52,882 bases of DNA, from NCBI GenBank assembly GCA_022496185.1, contig WTXG01000245.1, forward strand, positions 1 through 52,882, written 5' to 3'. Made by a program: the position numbers and the translations under genes. This stretch comes from Multifurca ochricompacta (lineage: Eukaryota > Basidiomycota > Agaricomycetes > Russulales > Russulaceae). Positions 1 to 10,900 of the stretch are shown one piece after another. A model generated the notes under the pieces. It saw only the letters and a list, made by a program, of their open reading frames with translations, was not told the origin of the DNA and ran no database searches. Each line of letters opens with the position of its first letter. Position 1 is the first letter of the stretch.

Positions 1-212
1 AATTCCGCCAAGAATGTGTGGATAGGCATGGGTCCGACGAATTTCTCGCAATCTTGAAGTATCATGTTTTTATAGCGTGATGAAGCTTTGTGATATGGTG
101 CGGAGCTGTGGTGTTCACTTCCTGGAAGATGTATCTTCAACGGGGTTGTTTTGGGCAGTGTAGTTCCAGGATGAGGGTCTCTGAAGTTAAGTGAGATACT
201 GTGATTCGGCAT
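1..212 (-). CDS. FunK1 fungal protein kinase, 5' end only (runs off window)
   Basis: The minus strand opens with ATG at 212 and stays open for 70 codons to the window edge. The reading MPNHSISLNF...PHPGTT...SEHHSSAPYHKASSRY...CEKFVGPMP..TFLAEF matches, nearly residue for residue, the N-terminus of the FunK1 gene that starts at 49650. FunK1 is a fungus-specific protein-kinase-like family; the catalytic part would lie outside this window. The DNA match with 49436-49830 continues upstream of the start codon, so gene and promoter were duplicated together. No break is seen in the visible part. Whether the rest is intact cannot be judged. Confidence 0.7.
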   Translation of the reverse strand, partial: MPNHSISLNFRDPHPGTTLPKTTPLKIHLPGSEHHSSAPYHKASSRYKNMILQDCEKFVGPMPIHTFLAE

Positions 213-1074
213 ATTGTGAGATAACGAGAATGTGATTGTGGCGAGGGTGGGGCTTGAGTCACTCACCGTTGAGTCAATATAGGGTTATTTTAGACAGTCA
301 GGCGCAATCTGATAGAATAATTGGCTTCTTGGAGGTTATCGATAAAGGGTTTTACACGTCTGAGTTTAACTGACTGTAACGGCCAACTGGAGACCAACTT
401 GAACATCAATTTGAACATAACGTGGACGGACGCGTTTGATCACGTGACACGACACTGTTGAGGCAAATACAACACAATAAAGCAACTCACAGAGACAGAC
501 GAATGGTCTGTCTTGCTGGAACCGGACGGTTTACCACGTTTGCACCTCATGTCGTCTACACGTGTATGTGCCAATATTGTCACCAGCAATATTGTGTTGG
601 AATAGTAGCCATAGCATGTGGGGACATTTATACCGGAGATGACGGTCCGGATAGATTATCATAACGCTTTTTTTTAATACCATTCTTACTGTAGCTATAT
701 TTCTCCCACATATTGTAGTTGAGGATAGCTTGGATATCTCGGCTGGTCAAAACCTTCCGTCTCCAGTCATTCCAGTCCTGCAATTTGATCATTGATCTAA
801 GCATAAGTATTTGCTTCCAGGGTGGATGCATGCCAGATGAAAACAGATAGAGGGTCTGGAAAATCAGGAAGGTGCGTCGGATGTCGCTTCAGTGTTGACA
901 GGCAAAGCAGAACAACCTTAGAGTCCACCATATACTTTGTTTGGAGCTGTGAGATCCCTTAATATAACAGCGCTTGTCACGAATACTTCGACCTCGGTCA
1001 AGGCAAAATTTAGCCAGACACAAACCGTCACTTGGGTTTCAACTCGCTATTCTGCTTCCTTACTATTTATCATG
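213..1074. other. Intergenic, duplicated copy of 49663-50584
   Basis: No convincing gene. Blocks of this stretch align with the interval between FunK1 and P450 F near the right edge: the GATAGCT-GGATATCTCGG region (about 725-770 against 50020-50065) and the stretch about 815-1050 against 50335-50570. It holds a CACGTG E-box near 440. The small ORFs here do not look like protein families. Confidence 0.6.
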
Positions 1075-1310
1075 TTGATTCGAATATCAAGTAACAAACG
1101 ACATGGTTCCGGACATGTACATCTTCTTCAGGGGGTTGTCCTTCACAGGCTTGATGCGAGCCCAGATTGTTTCATGTGCCACGAATCGACCTTGACAGAT
1201 ACGCCTCACATAATCAAACACAACTTCCGGAGACAAGGACGGATAGAATCAATCTGGTTCTGGGAAGAGAACATCATGCCCCTCAATGAGGCAGGTTTTT
1301 GGAAACTGAT
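1075..1310 (-). pseudogene. Cytochrome P450 3' remnant
   Basis: Reading the minus strand gives a decayed P450 C-terminal part: PEVVF, then a damaged heme-binding loop reading FDYVRRICQG where the paralogues have FGYGRRICQG, then GRFVAHETIWA fused by a deletion to PVKDNPLKKMY and MSFV, then a stop. The conserved glycine of the loop is lost and the segment matching NVLATFDI in the paralogues is missing. No upstream P450 exons can be found. It sits exactly where P450 F sits relative to FunK1 on the right, so it is the remains of a duplicated P450-FunK1 unit. Confidence 0.75.
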
Positions 1311-1478
1311 GTTTAACGCCCAGAAGCATACAGCAGTGGCACTCATAAACCCGGGGAGGCGGAAAGAATTACAAGCGTAGAAGGGGAGTAATTGGATTAT
1401 GAAAAATTATGTAAGACAAAGCCGTGGTTCACGTGACCGTGACAGCTTGTCCACGAGATATAGGTAATACAGTCAATG

Positions 1479-2822
1479 TTAATCTGCACTATTTAAACTC
1501 ATTAGGTCCCATGAAAATTTCCCATGTTTGTAGAGGTGAAGGGCGGTATGGACAATAACCTTTCCGGGGCGAAGCCAATTGGGTAAAAATTCATTTGCGA
1601 ACATTCCATGTCGAGCCCACCCATCGAGCATGAAACTACCCCACAAAAGCGTCCATAGCATGGTCCACACCCAGCCATAAAACCCTTTCACGCGCAACCC
1701 TGTCACCTTACTAAACACACCTTCCATAACGATGCCAACGCCCATGAGGAGGAAGAAACCCCCAGTAGTGCTGAATTCGGTCCCATGACCGAGACTCCAC
1801 AAGCCGATGTGATGAATGACAGCGGATACAGTGAATGCACCCATGAACGCACTATAGCGCCCTAAAAGTGTTCCACCGGGGCGCGCACCGAAGATGATGA
1901 ATAGTTGTCGTAAAAGCTGGTGCCAGCGGACGCTCCAGAACTCGTGGATCGAGGTGGACATCCAAGGGCGATGGAAAAGAGGAGGCCATTGTGAAGCAGA
2001 CTGGCGGAGGAAGACACGCCCGATCAATGTCGCAATATGATACATGGAATCAATCATCGCGTAACCCGATAGACCGACACAAATGGTGGCAAAACCTGCC
2101 CAGATAGTGCGGGAGAGAGGGTCGAGGCTTGGGTCGAAGAGACTATCTCCTCCAGGTTTGGCGATTGTGGGGCGGTTATACTGCACGAGATATTGTGAGG
2201 TGTCAAACACGATGACTTTGAAGAACGTTTTTGCAAGAACTGTTGCGATCGAAGGCGGTGGGACGCTTTCTCTAGGAAACGGATTACTTGACCACGACCA
2301 TCCGATTCCACGTTGATTGCAGAATAGATCAAGGGCGTCCAGAAGAACATTTGAGATGGACAAACGCCGCTCGGTGGGAATGCTACCTTGCCCTTTTGGA
2401 ATTTCGTACCTCCTCAACGGTTTCTTGATGAAGGTCCATTCAAGCGACTTCAACGCGATAGATAACATTCCTACCTATGTCCAAATATCAGCGAGACGCG
2501 CACCAGGGAACATCAGACCACACAACAACCGTACCACAAACGTAAGGTTCCAGAAACTGAGCCGGTCAGCGTTTCGAACTCCTACCTGCTGCGCTAACCA
2601 CATTGAAAAATCCAATTTCACAGCGCAACACCAAGCTTGCCATAGAATAATGGGTAGTAGTGAAAGCTTGAAAATGAAGGTGTTCGGAAGGATTGCGAGT
2701 ACTGCCAAAACATAATGGCTTAGAACCAGGGGAAGGGTAGCAGCGGGCGCAAACGGTTGACGAAGAGAAGGGTCTGGAGGATTGGGAAACAAAAGGAATA
2801 CTGAGGGTAGGTCACTCAACAT
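1479..2822 (-). CDS. MBOAT / wax-synthase-domain acyltransferase, two exons
   Basis: Multi-pass membrane protein of the wax-synthase type of the MBOAT superfamily, expected to transfer an acyl group to an alcohol or similar acceptor in the ER membrane. Seen: many hydrophobic segments, the motif RGIGWSW, the block PWMSTSIHEFWSVRWHQLLRQ typical of the domain, and FTVSAVIHHIGLWS with the likely catalytic histidine. The reading frame has one TAG at 2475-2477. A 48-base intron at 2518-2471 (donor GTCTGA, branch-like CTGAT, acceptor GTAG) would remove it and keep the frame, joining VVRLLCG to MLSIALKSLEW and giving about 431 residues, a normal length. The alternative is a nonsense-mutated single exon. 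The substrate cannot be told. Confidence 0.85.
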
Positions 2823-3324
2823 GATGGTTGAGTCCTAGGAGAGTCAAGTATCAACAGTTTGAGGACTCGACCAAGCTGACACAGTTGTTCCATTTCGAAG
2901 CGACCGATAAGTGACACCTCACATCAAGACGTATCCAGTCGTGTAGACATCGGTCGGAGCTGCCGAAATGAAGTGACGTTATCCTTACCCTGAACGTCCA
3001 GTCCATGCATGACGGCTTCGATATGTATGAGACGGGAACTACACTCCGAGTTTGGATTAAGTAAGACGCCTCTCGCCCAAGTCTAAAATCTGATCCGCAC
3101 GCCTTGTTTGTACACCATTACGTAATACACAAATCAACTCATATACAATATTTGTTAATTTGTACATAATTTCGGGTTGCGTAGCTTATACTGATAAGAT
3201 TGCAAAAGAAAGACGAGTGGGAACGCGCAAGAGGATTTTGAAGTGGAGGCAATACAAGACTCTATAGATACAAGTGAACTAAGAGGTTTTTTTTATAACT
3301 TATGCTACAATAGGTGTCCTTTTA
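2823..3324. other. Intergenic, no gene seen
   Basis: Upstream region of the acyltransferase. AT-rich from about 3110 onward; no ORF with a recognisable product and no clear repeat. Confidence 0.5.
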
Positions 3325-3550
3325 AAATATTATGAAGTCGCGCTTGAATTTAATGTAAGAGTATGTACTAGTATACAAGCGAAAATGACAGAGAAATGAA
3401 AAGTCGTACAGTAATAGGAGTCATAATGGAATGCAAGTCAATCATTTCAAGTACAAGTAAAAAATCAAGAATTGAATCTTCGGATACCAAGTCATTGTCC
3501 CTGAGCGGTGACCAGAGAATTAAGCTGGTGCGATTTGAGCGTGTTGTATG
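3325..3550 (+). repeat. Dispersed repeat, direct copy at 36305-36555
   Basis: About 225 bases recur in the same orientation at 36305-36555; shared strings include CAAGTCAATCATTTCAAGTA, GAATTGAATCTTCGGATAC and GTCATTGTCCCTGAGCGGTG. The right end, GAATTAAGCTGGT followed by ATTTGAGC and a TGTTGYATGG-like end, also occurs at 14490-14535, which suggests a transposon terminus. No ORF of transposase type lies inside. Confidence 0.6.
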
Positions 3551-3715
3551 GCTAGCACTACTTTTGATTGACATTTAATTCTAGCTAGCTTTAGTATGAC
3601 TGACGCTGGACATGCTAGCCATTATAGGCACTCAATAACAGTCCTCATGGTCACGTGAGCGCATGAACTATAGAGACGGTCTTTTTTTTTTGAATCGAGT
3701 TTCTTCGCGCTTCAG

Positions 3716-4024
3716 AGCCGTGCCCAAATTCTGCGGTCCGCAGAAGACACCCTTGCTGCTGTGCAGCAGGCTGAGGCTCATCTACTCGAAATCAGCGCTC
3801 TGAAAGCGGAGCTGGTTTTCCAACTTATTCGACAAACAGAAATCTCGGATCAATTATACGAAAATGCCATCGCGACCAGCGAGATGGTCGAGAAGGGGAA
3901 CATTCAACTTCGTGAAACGCGCCGTCGTGCGCGCGATGGCCGGAAGTGGTTGCTAGTGTTCCTTATTGGAGTCAGCTGTTCTCCATTATTGTTAAACAAA
4001 CATCACTGCAACCACGACCCTTGA
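3716..4024 (+). pseudogene. Syntaxin-18/Ufe1-type SNARE, 3' fragment
   Basis: The frame reads AQILRSAEDTLAAVQQAEAH, LLEISALKAELVFQL, RQTEISDQLYENAIAT, then GNIQLRETRRRARDGRKWLL and VFLIG, the SNARE helix and start of the C-terminal membrane anchor of an ER Qa-SNARE of the syntaxin-18 type. Only this end is present: homology stops near 3716, just after a run of T, and the N-terminal exons are missing. The anchor ends in an altered tail (HCNHDP, stop) shared with the right-hand copy in place of a hydrophobic end. The SNARE-helix codons are intact here, unlike the copy at 38940-40173. It cannot encode a full SNARE. Confidence 0.8.
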
Positions 4025-4202
4025 CTGTTGGCTTCCACTCATTTATTTCTATGCCGCGTGTTGCGCGTGCTTTTCAGCCTCATAGACAATTCGCTGAATC
4101 AAGGCGATAACTAGTCAAAGACACTGTCGAAAAACATTCATCCAGCTATATTTACCATCTCCCGTCCACAACAACTGCATTCTGTGTTCACAATACTTGC
4201 AT

Positions 4203-4650
4203 TTAGACCCCGATAATGACGGGGACGCAGGAAATGCCAACATTGACAGTTCCATCTAGAATACCATCCAGCGTCAGCGCACATTAACTATCAAAAGCAA
4301 AAGTGACACAGACTTTGCTTCACGTCCCCGCAGCAGAGCGCGTTGGTGTTGCTATTTTGATGTGTTAGCTTCCCACAGATACTACGAAGATAACAAAGCC
4401 GTACCAGTGTCCGCTAAGAACGCCCGCGCAACCATTTCCAGTACCCCGACTGTGCCGGTCGAGGTGGTTGACGGGTTGACGCGAGGAGTGAACTGATCGC
4501 AGCATTGTAATGTCCCCGTGCACTTGCTTGCGGGTATCGAGCCCGGTACCGAAGCACCATCGTCCCTGCGTACCGGGGTGACAGAAGCAGCGACGCCGCT
4601 CGCCACAGCCAAAGCGCGAACATGGTGATGAGTGGCTTGTGGAGAAACAT
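4203..4650 (-). pseudogene. Class I hydrophobin, broken copy
   Basis: Inverted, nearly identical copy of the hydrophobin at 38216-38695, with the same start (MFLHKPLITMF), the same two intron positions and the same last exon (DGTVNVGISC..). Three deletions break it relative to that copy: one base after codon 11 (CGCGG to CGCG), nine bases after the first cysteine, and about 22 bases in the glycine-rich stretch before the fourth cysteine. The sum is not a multiple of three, so the signal peptide cannot be read into the cysteine domain. The TATA region and most of the upstream region are kept. The one-base loss alone could be a sequence error; the 22-base loss is unlikely to be. Confidence 0.85.
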
Positions 4651-5895
4651 TGTGATTTGTGAGAAGTAGATGGAGGTTTGGTTAATCCTGAAAGTTGGGC
4701 TTTGTGGGATGGGGAAATAGAGGAGCAAATGATTTGCCCTTTTATAACAATTCCGATGCATCCTTCCTTACAAGACCCAATGGTCGGCCAAAAGTGTGTG
4801 TGCTCTTTTTTTTTTGCGATCTTGCGATCATTCATGCGTGTGCGTGTACCCGCGCCCTGGACTCTCGGACTAGATGTTTGAAATTTGATTTGGCTTGTCC
4901 TTTAGTCTATTACGAACCAATAGACCCTCCGCCAAGCGCGCACAATTCCAAAGCCACCCCAAGTGCAAAAAAAAACAGAAAAAAGAACAAAAGAACAAAA
5001 GCAAAACATATATTAAACACATTTGCGAGGATATGAGCAGAGACTCATGTTCGACGCCATCACTTTCTACTCACCCTTCTCCTTCCAAGGCAGAAATTTC
5101 CATCTCAATGCAACACACAAATGACACTGTAAATGGATGAGGTTATGCTGCTTGTCGACGGTGCGCCTATATTCCAACCGTCTTGTATCGGATCACCGCG
5201 TTGATCTTGGTCGCCCCTGCATGTCCGCTCTTGTACTGATGATATTGATAAAGTGATGAGTTTAATGAATTGGAGACTGAGTGTAGATTGGAGGTTGTCA
5301 TCTCGTAAGGGTACTAGTACCTTCCTCCCGGCGCCAAGTGAGCAATGACTGTCGTCATGTTTGGATGGGTCTTGAGTGAATGGGTTATCTCGGACCCGAA
5401 TGCCTTCACATGTGTGCACACTCTCTGTTTTATTTCGTAACGTTGAATGGTTGCTGTCAATTAGGCTCTCAACGTCAACGTGCAGTGGAGCTGTCCAAAT
5501 GTCATATACCTTTTACCAGCTAGCCCAGGAATCATAACTCACTCGCATATGTGAGCCCTTTCCTGGAAAAACAATATAAGTACGCGCGAAGTGCCGATTA
5601 TTATTATTACTATTATTTTTTCACTACTGAACCGGATATTGCGGGCGTCTGTAGTACTACCTCCGAAGATGGTGCCATTTCTGGATAAGTTTTTTTTTTC
5701 CTGGTCAGCAGTTTTCCCTAACAAATTTTATTCTTGCTCCGGATCAGAGTGGGGGAGAGTGGGAATCGAGGTAAGCGATTGGGTACTGGCACATGGCAAG
5801 AGATCCAAAGATTTAAAGAAAAGGCCTAAGAGGTGATATGAAGCAGGGATGAGGATGGAAAGAGCTGAAGGTAAGAAAAGAAGTACTTCTTGAAC

Positions 5896-7690
5896 CAGTC
5901 CTCGAAATACCAGTGGGGGCATCCAAAAAAAAATTCTATTTGGACTCGCACAAGGCAATTCCCGAAGCTGAGTGTGGCAGACCAAAAGCCGCCACCTAAG
6001 CTGTTGGAGGAGACGAGAATGGGGGCGTGGCACCACCCTGGTAGTCAGGATGGCCAAGAGCAGCAAGTTCTTGGGAGGTCACACCGTCAGCGACGGTGTT
6101 ACAAAAACCTGTCTGACAACCCATTATGATAACCTTTACCTGTACGATAACATTTTCTTTTTACTTTGATACCCCACTATGACCTCCGTCTACATTGATG
6201 AAGTGGCTGGTTCAGCCAAATCACTCATGCTTACTATGCCACTTCCTTGACATCGATGTTGTCCATGACAAGGTCAAGCTCATTTATTGAGGGCTAGCTA
6301 CTACTAGTAGATGCAGAAAGGTACTAGTAAAAACACACATTTTTGTGGAACAGGCATAGCGCAGGCTTGTACTTTAGATACAACTATACTACTAGCTATC
6401 TATCTCACCTTGTTAAATGTAGAGACTTAGATGCTTTCAATAATAGAGCGATAGCAACTGTTTAATTATAGTGGCTTTATATACATTCTATGTACTATGT
6501 CGGCTGCTTAATTAAATGAGTGCGCTAATGATGTAATTTGATCACATGCCCGATCTTAGATTGTATATTCTTAATTGTGAAAGTGTGATCACAATTATGT
6601 CGGACCGCTAGTTGACCGGGTGAGTTGCCGTTATGGTGAGTGTTCTACTATTTTTCAACTCTCGCGCTCCGCAGATTAATACACCTTTTTATTTCTGCAC
6701 TTTCTGCAGCCCATCAAGTTTGACTAGCTCTTGCTGCCCTCGTCTGCAAATGAATGTCTTCTGCGATCATCTCATCTGCTGGAAGAAAATACCTTTTCTT
6801 TATTTTCTTACTTTGCTTTTGTTCATTTATTCTTCTATTTATCTTTTGATTATAATCCATCAGAGCCCTTAGGTTTAAAGTTTTTTACATGATTTTCCGT
6901 GTATTAACATAGAGCTTCGGCAGTGTGAACTGCCTTGAAATATATTTATTTTTTGTTGCGAAAAAATAACAGGAAAGACTAGACTATAGTTAGGAAACCA
7001 GAGCACTAGAAAGTGACTAGAATGGGATTCCTGGTCACTTGGTTCCAACGAACATACACTAGTACGCCATGATTCTTCGCGCTCTCATAGAATGCATACA
7101 TTAAACGAACCTGTGACGAAGAACATCGTTTTTCTTATGTCAATGTGCCGTATATCTCCAACACGCCAACTGGGAGTCTTTCCTGTTGTAGTAGTTGGTA
7201 CAGTTATGAGCGTGAGATAGGCTTTGTAGATGCGCGCGAAGAAAAACAATTATTATTTGTTACTTATTTGGATTGCAATCCATCAGTAGTTCATGCAGCC
7301 AGAATATGAGCGTCGTTCAAACACCTGAGAGTGCTAGGGAGTCGTTGAGATAGTAGTAGCCAGGGAGAGGGTGTGTTGACTGGGTTGATAAGATTATGGG
7401 GGCCAGATAGGGGTACACGCGTGTAAATCTTTTTTTTGCAAGGAAAAAGAATACAATGCTCTCTTGATTCGCTTTTTCAAGCCTTTTTTATACAATTTAC
7501 ACTACAGTTAATTTCAATACAAGTATGAGAGTTTTGTAAATAGGGGTTAAGTAAATGAGACATTTTATCTTGTGACTTTTTCAATTTGTCGCGCTTGTAT
7601 CAGTTAGATAAAATAATCAAAATAAAATAAACGTTAATCTTGTAACTGTAAACTTTTAACCATAGAGTCTGTAGAATCAAATGTGAGACG
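5896..7690. other. Gene-poor stretch with short dispersed repeats
   Basis: No gene recognised. About 6210-6335 and 6795-6960 resemble 35190-35270 and 35660-35830 in the same orientation, for example CTTTGCTTTTGTTCATTTATT and TTTTTTGTTGCGAAAA. About 6460-6610 recurs at 42170-42330 (TGATCACATGCCCGATCTTA and TGTCGGACCGCTA). These look like remnants of two small repeat families. The rest is AT-rich without features I can support. Confidence 0.5.
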
Positions 7691-7704
7691 CAAACAAGAT
7701 CGAA

Positions 7705-7825
7705 GTTCATCGCCCCTGAGGGGCGCGCCAAAAATTAATTGTTCTAGCCAAAGGCTAGAACTTTTGACGACTGTGGTGCGCTTTTGCGCTCCTCCAGGTC
7801 GTCGATGGATCGTAATCCATCATGG
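7705..7825. other. Run of four perfect hairpins, possible mitochondrial-type insert
   Basis: Four short inverted repeats follow one another: CGCCCC-TGA-GGGGCG (7711-7725); GTTCTAGCC-AAA-GGCTAGAAC (7741-7761); GCGC-TTTT-GCGC (7778-7789) enclosed by GACGAC (7766-7771) and GTCGTC (7798-7803); and GATGGAT-CGTA-ATCCATC (7804-7821). The stems are perfect and the loops are 3-4 bases. Arrays of small GC-rich double hairpins are known from fungal mitochondrial genomes, so a nuclear mitochondrial insert is a reasonable guess. No mitochondrial gene is seen beside them. Confidence 0.6.
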
Positions 7826-7906
7826 GTATACAAACAAATCGGACAGCAAGAACGTAGGATATTTCATATAACAGTAGAGTCAGTTAGATCTGCGGTTGCT
7901 AATGAT

Positions 7907-10900
7907 CTACGCCCCACGCGCTCCATACTCCAACAACAATCGTACAATCCCCCTTTCCCCTCTGGCCAATGCTTCTTGAGATGGTGTTCGACCATCATCG
8001 TTCTGCACGTGAACATTCGCCCCTCGTTCTACTAATAACTCTGCCACCTTCAAGTGGCCGCTACTCGCTGCTAGATGCAATGGTGTCCATTGTTCCTGCT
8101 CCCTTGCGTCCACAATCGCGCCGTGGTCAAGTAACAACCGCGCGATTTCGACGTGTCCGCACTCCGACGTCGCATGCAATGGCGTCCAGCCTTGATCGTC
8201 CCGGCAATTGATTTCTGCGCCGCGCTCAATCAACAGGTTCGCGACTTCAAGTCTTCCTTCATTCGATGCCACGTCCAAGGGCGTTCGGCGGTGCTCACCC
8301 CGTTCATTGACATCTGCGCCACTATCAAGTAATGATCGCACAATTTCGAGGTATCCATTCTTCGTTGCGGAATGAAGCGGAGTAATTTGTTCTTCATCTT
8401 CTCCCTTTTCTTCTCCCTTTTCCTCATTTTCTTCTCCCCTTTTTTCTTCATTTTCTTCTCCCTTCTTTTCTTCATTTTCTTCGCCCTTCAGTTCTTCATT
8501 TTCTTCTTTCACTTCATTTTCTTCTTCGTCAGGGGCGTTTGGAATCCATGTGATTTATTGGTGACTGTGTATCATGGAGATGCGCATCTTGTGGTGGTAT
8601 GTTCCGCGTAGTCGAGACCATGCTGTCACGAAGGTTCACGTCTTCCATACGCTCGGCTAAGGCGCTTGCAACCCTTTCTTCCGCGTTGCGAGATGCCAGG
8701 TCAAAAGCAGTCTCTTCGGCGTTATTCCGTAGGTCAACATTGGCTCCATGACCGATCAGCAACTTTAACAGCGTTGAGATTCCCATAGTCTGCAGCGAAG
8801 TGCAACGAAGTCCAGCCAGCACTGTCGCAGCTGTCCACAGACGCGCCACTGTTGAGCAATAATCGCACGACATCATCGCTTCCGAATTCTGATGCTGACA
8901 TCAATGGCGTCGAGCCATTTTTATTCTGGATATTAACATCCGCGCCATGGTCAAGCAACTCCTTCACAGTATCGAGATGTCCAGCGCCGGATGCTGACTG
9001 TAATGGAGTCCAGCCCTCGTTGTCGCACATGTTGATGGATGCACCACTGCCGAGTAACAGTCGCACGATACCATGATAACCGTTTCCTGATGCAGTGATC
9101 AATGGCGTCATGCCATCGTTGCTCTGAGAGTTTACATCCGCGCCATGGTCAAGCAACTCCTTCACAACATCGAGATATCCAGCGCCAGACGATGACTGCA
9201 ATGGCGTCCAACCGTCGTTGTCCGGATGTCGACGGATGCCCACCATGGAGTAATATCGTACGACCTCATGATACCCGAATCTTGATGCATGCATCAACGC
9301 GGTCCACCCGTTGTTACGCTGAGCATTCACATTAGCGCCACCGTCGAGTAATAGTCCCACGATATCGTGATGTCCGTTTGATGATGCTGCCATCAATGGC
9401 GTCAGGTTATCGTTGTTCTGGGTGTTTAAATCTGCACCGTGGTCAAGCAACTCCTTCGCAATATCGAGATGTCCAGCGCCAGATGCTGACTGTAATGGAG
9501 TCCAGCCCTCGTTGTCGCGGATCTCTTTGGATGCGCCACTGTCGAGTAACATTCGTACGATCTCATGACGTCCGCTTCGCGATGCATGCATCAATGTAGT
9601 CCACCCTTTCTCGTCCTGAATAGTCAAATCTGCGCCCCTGTCGAGTAATAGCCGCACGATGTCATGATATCCGTTTCCCAATGCTATCATCATTGGCGTC
9701 AAGCCATCGTTATTCTGGGAATTTATGCCGGCGCCGTGGCCGAGCAATTCCTTCACAACGTCGAAGATGTCCAGAGCCGCATGCTGACAGAAATGGAGTC
9801 CAGCCATAGTTATCACGGATATCGTCAGATGCGCCGCTGTCGAGTAACGATCGCACGACGGCATGATGTCCAGATCTCGATGCATGCATCAATGCGGTCC
9901 ACCCGTTGTTGTGTTGGGTATTCACACTGGCGCCACAGTCGAGCAACAGTCGCACGATATCGTGATTACCGTCTCGTGATGCTGCCATCAATGGGGTCAT
10001 GCCGTCGTTGTTCTGGGTGTTACATCTGCACCGTGATCAAGTAAGTCCTTCACAGTGTCGAGGTTCCCAGCGTCGGATGCTGACTGTAATGGAGTCCAAC
10101 CCTCGTTGTCGCGGATGTTGATGGATGCACCACTGCTGATTAATAGTCGCACGATACTATGATAACCGTCTCCTGATGCAGAGATCAATGGCGTGACGCC
10201 ATCGTTGTTATGAGAGTTTACATCCGCGCCGTGGTCAAGCAACTCCTTTACAGCATCGGGATGTCCAGCGCCAGATGCTGACTGTAATGGAGTCCAGCCC
10301 TCGTTGTCGCGGATTTCGTTGGATGCGCCACTATCGAGTAACAATCGTACGACTTCATGTTGTCCGTTTCGAGATGCATGCATCAATGCGGTCCACCCTT
10401 TGGTGTCCTGAGTAGCCACATCTGCGCCCCTGTCAAGTAATAATCGCACGACGCCATGACGTCCGACTCCTGATGCCACCATCAATGAAGTCATGCCATT
10501 TTCGTTTTTCTGAGCATTGACATCCACGCCGTGGTCAAGCAACTCCTTCACAATATCGAGATGTCCAGCGCTCGATGCTGAATGCAATGGATCCAGCCGT
10601 CTTTGTCGTGGATGTCGATGGATGCACCACTATCGAGTAACAATCGCACGACGGCAAGGTGTCCATTTCCTAATGCTGACATCAATGGCCTCAAGCCATC
10701 ATTGTTCTGGGTGTTTATATCCGCGCCATGGGCAAGTAACACCTTCACAGTATCGGGATGTCCAGCGCCGGATGCTGACAGTAATGGGGCCCAACCATTG
10801 TTGTCACGGATATCGTCGGATGCGCCATTGTCGAGTAGTAATTCCACGACAGCATGGTGCCCATATCTTGATGCATGCATCAACGGGGTCCACCCATTCT

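Larger units (their letters stand above)
3716..5895. repeat. Large inverted duplication, left arm
   Basis: This block is present inverted at 36780-39245. In order it holds the syntaxin-18 3' fragment, the hydrophobin pseudogene with its upstream region, and about 750 bases of noncoding DNA ending near GAAGTACTTCTTGAACCAGTC. The copies are nearly identical over long runs and differ by indels: one around 4940-5040 replaces the right-arm stretch near 37700-37850. The two arms face each other across about 31 kb. Confidence 0.85.

Noticed and set aside
937..1380. 147-codon plus-strand ORF as a gene
   Set aside because: It is the antisense shadow of the P450 remnant at 1075-1310.
3680..3740. Homology between the left arm border and the MITE interior (32485-32520)
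   Set aside because: The shared string GAGTTT-TT-CGCGCTTCAG is about 30 bases with mismatches and ends at once; too short to claim common origin.
7740..7825. tRNA gene or rho-independent terminator
   Set aside because: The hairpins lack a cloverleaf order and A/B boxes, and a bacterial-type terminator has no place in this eukaryotic context.
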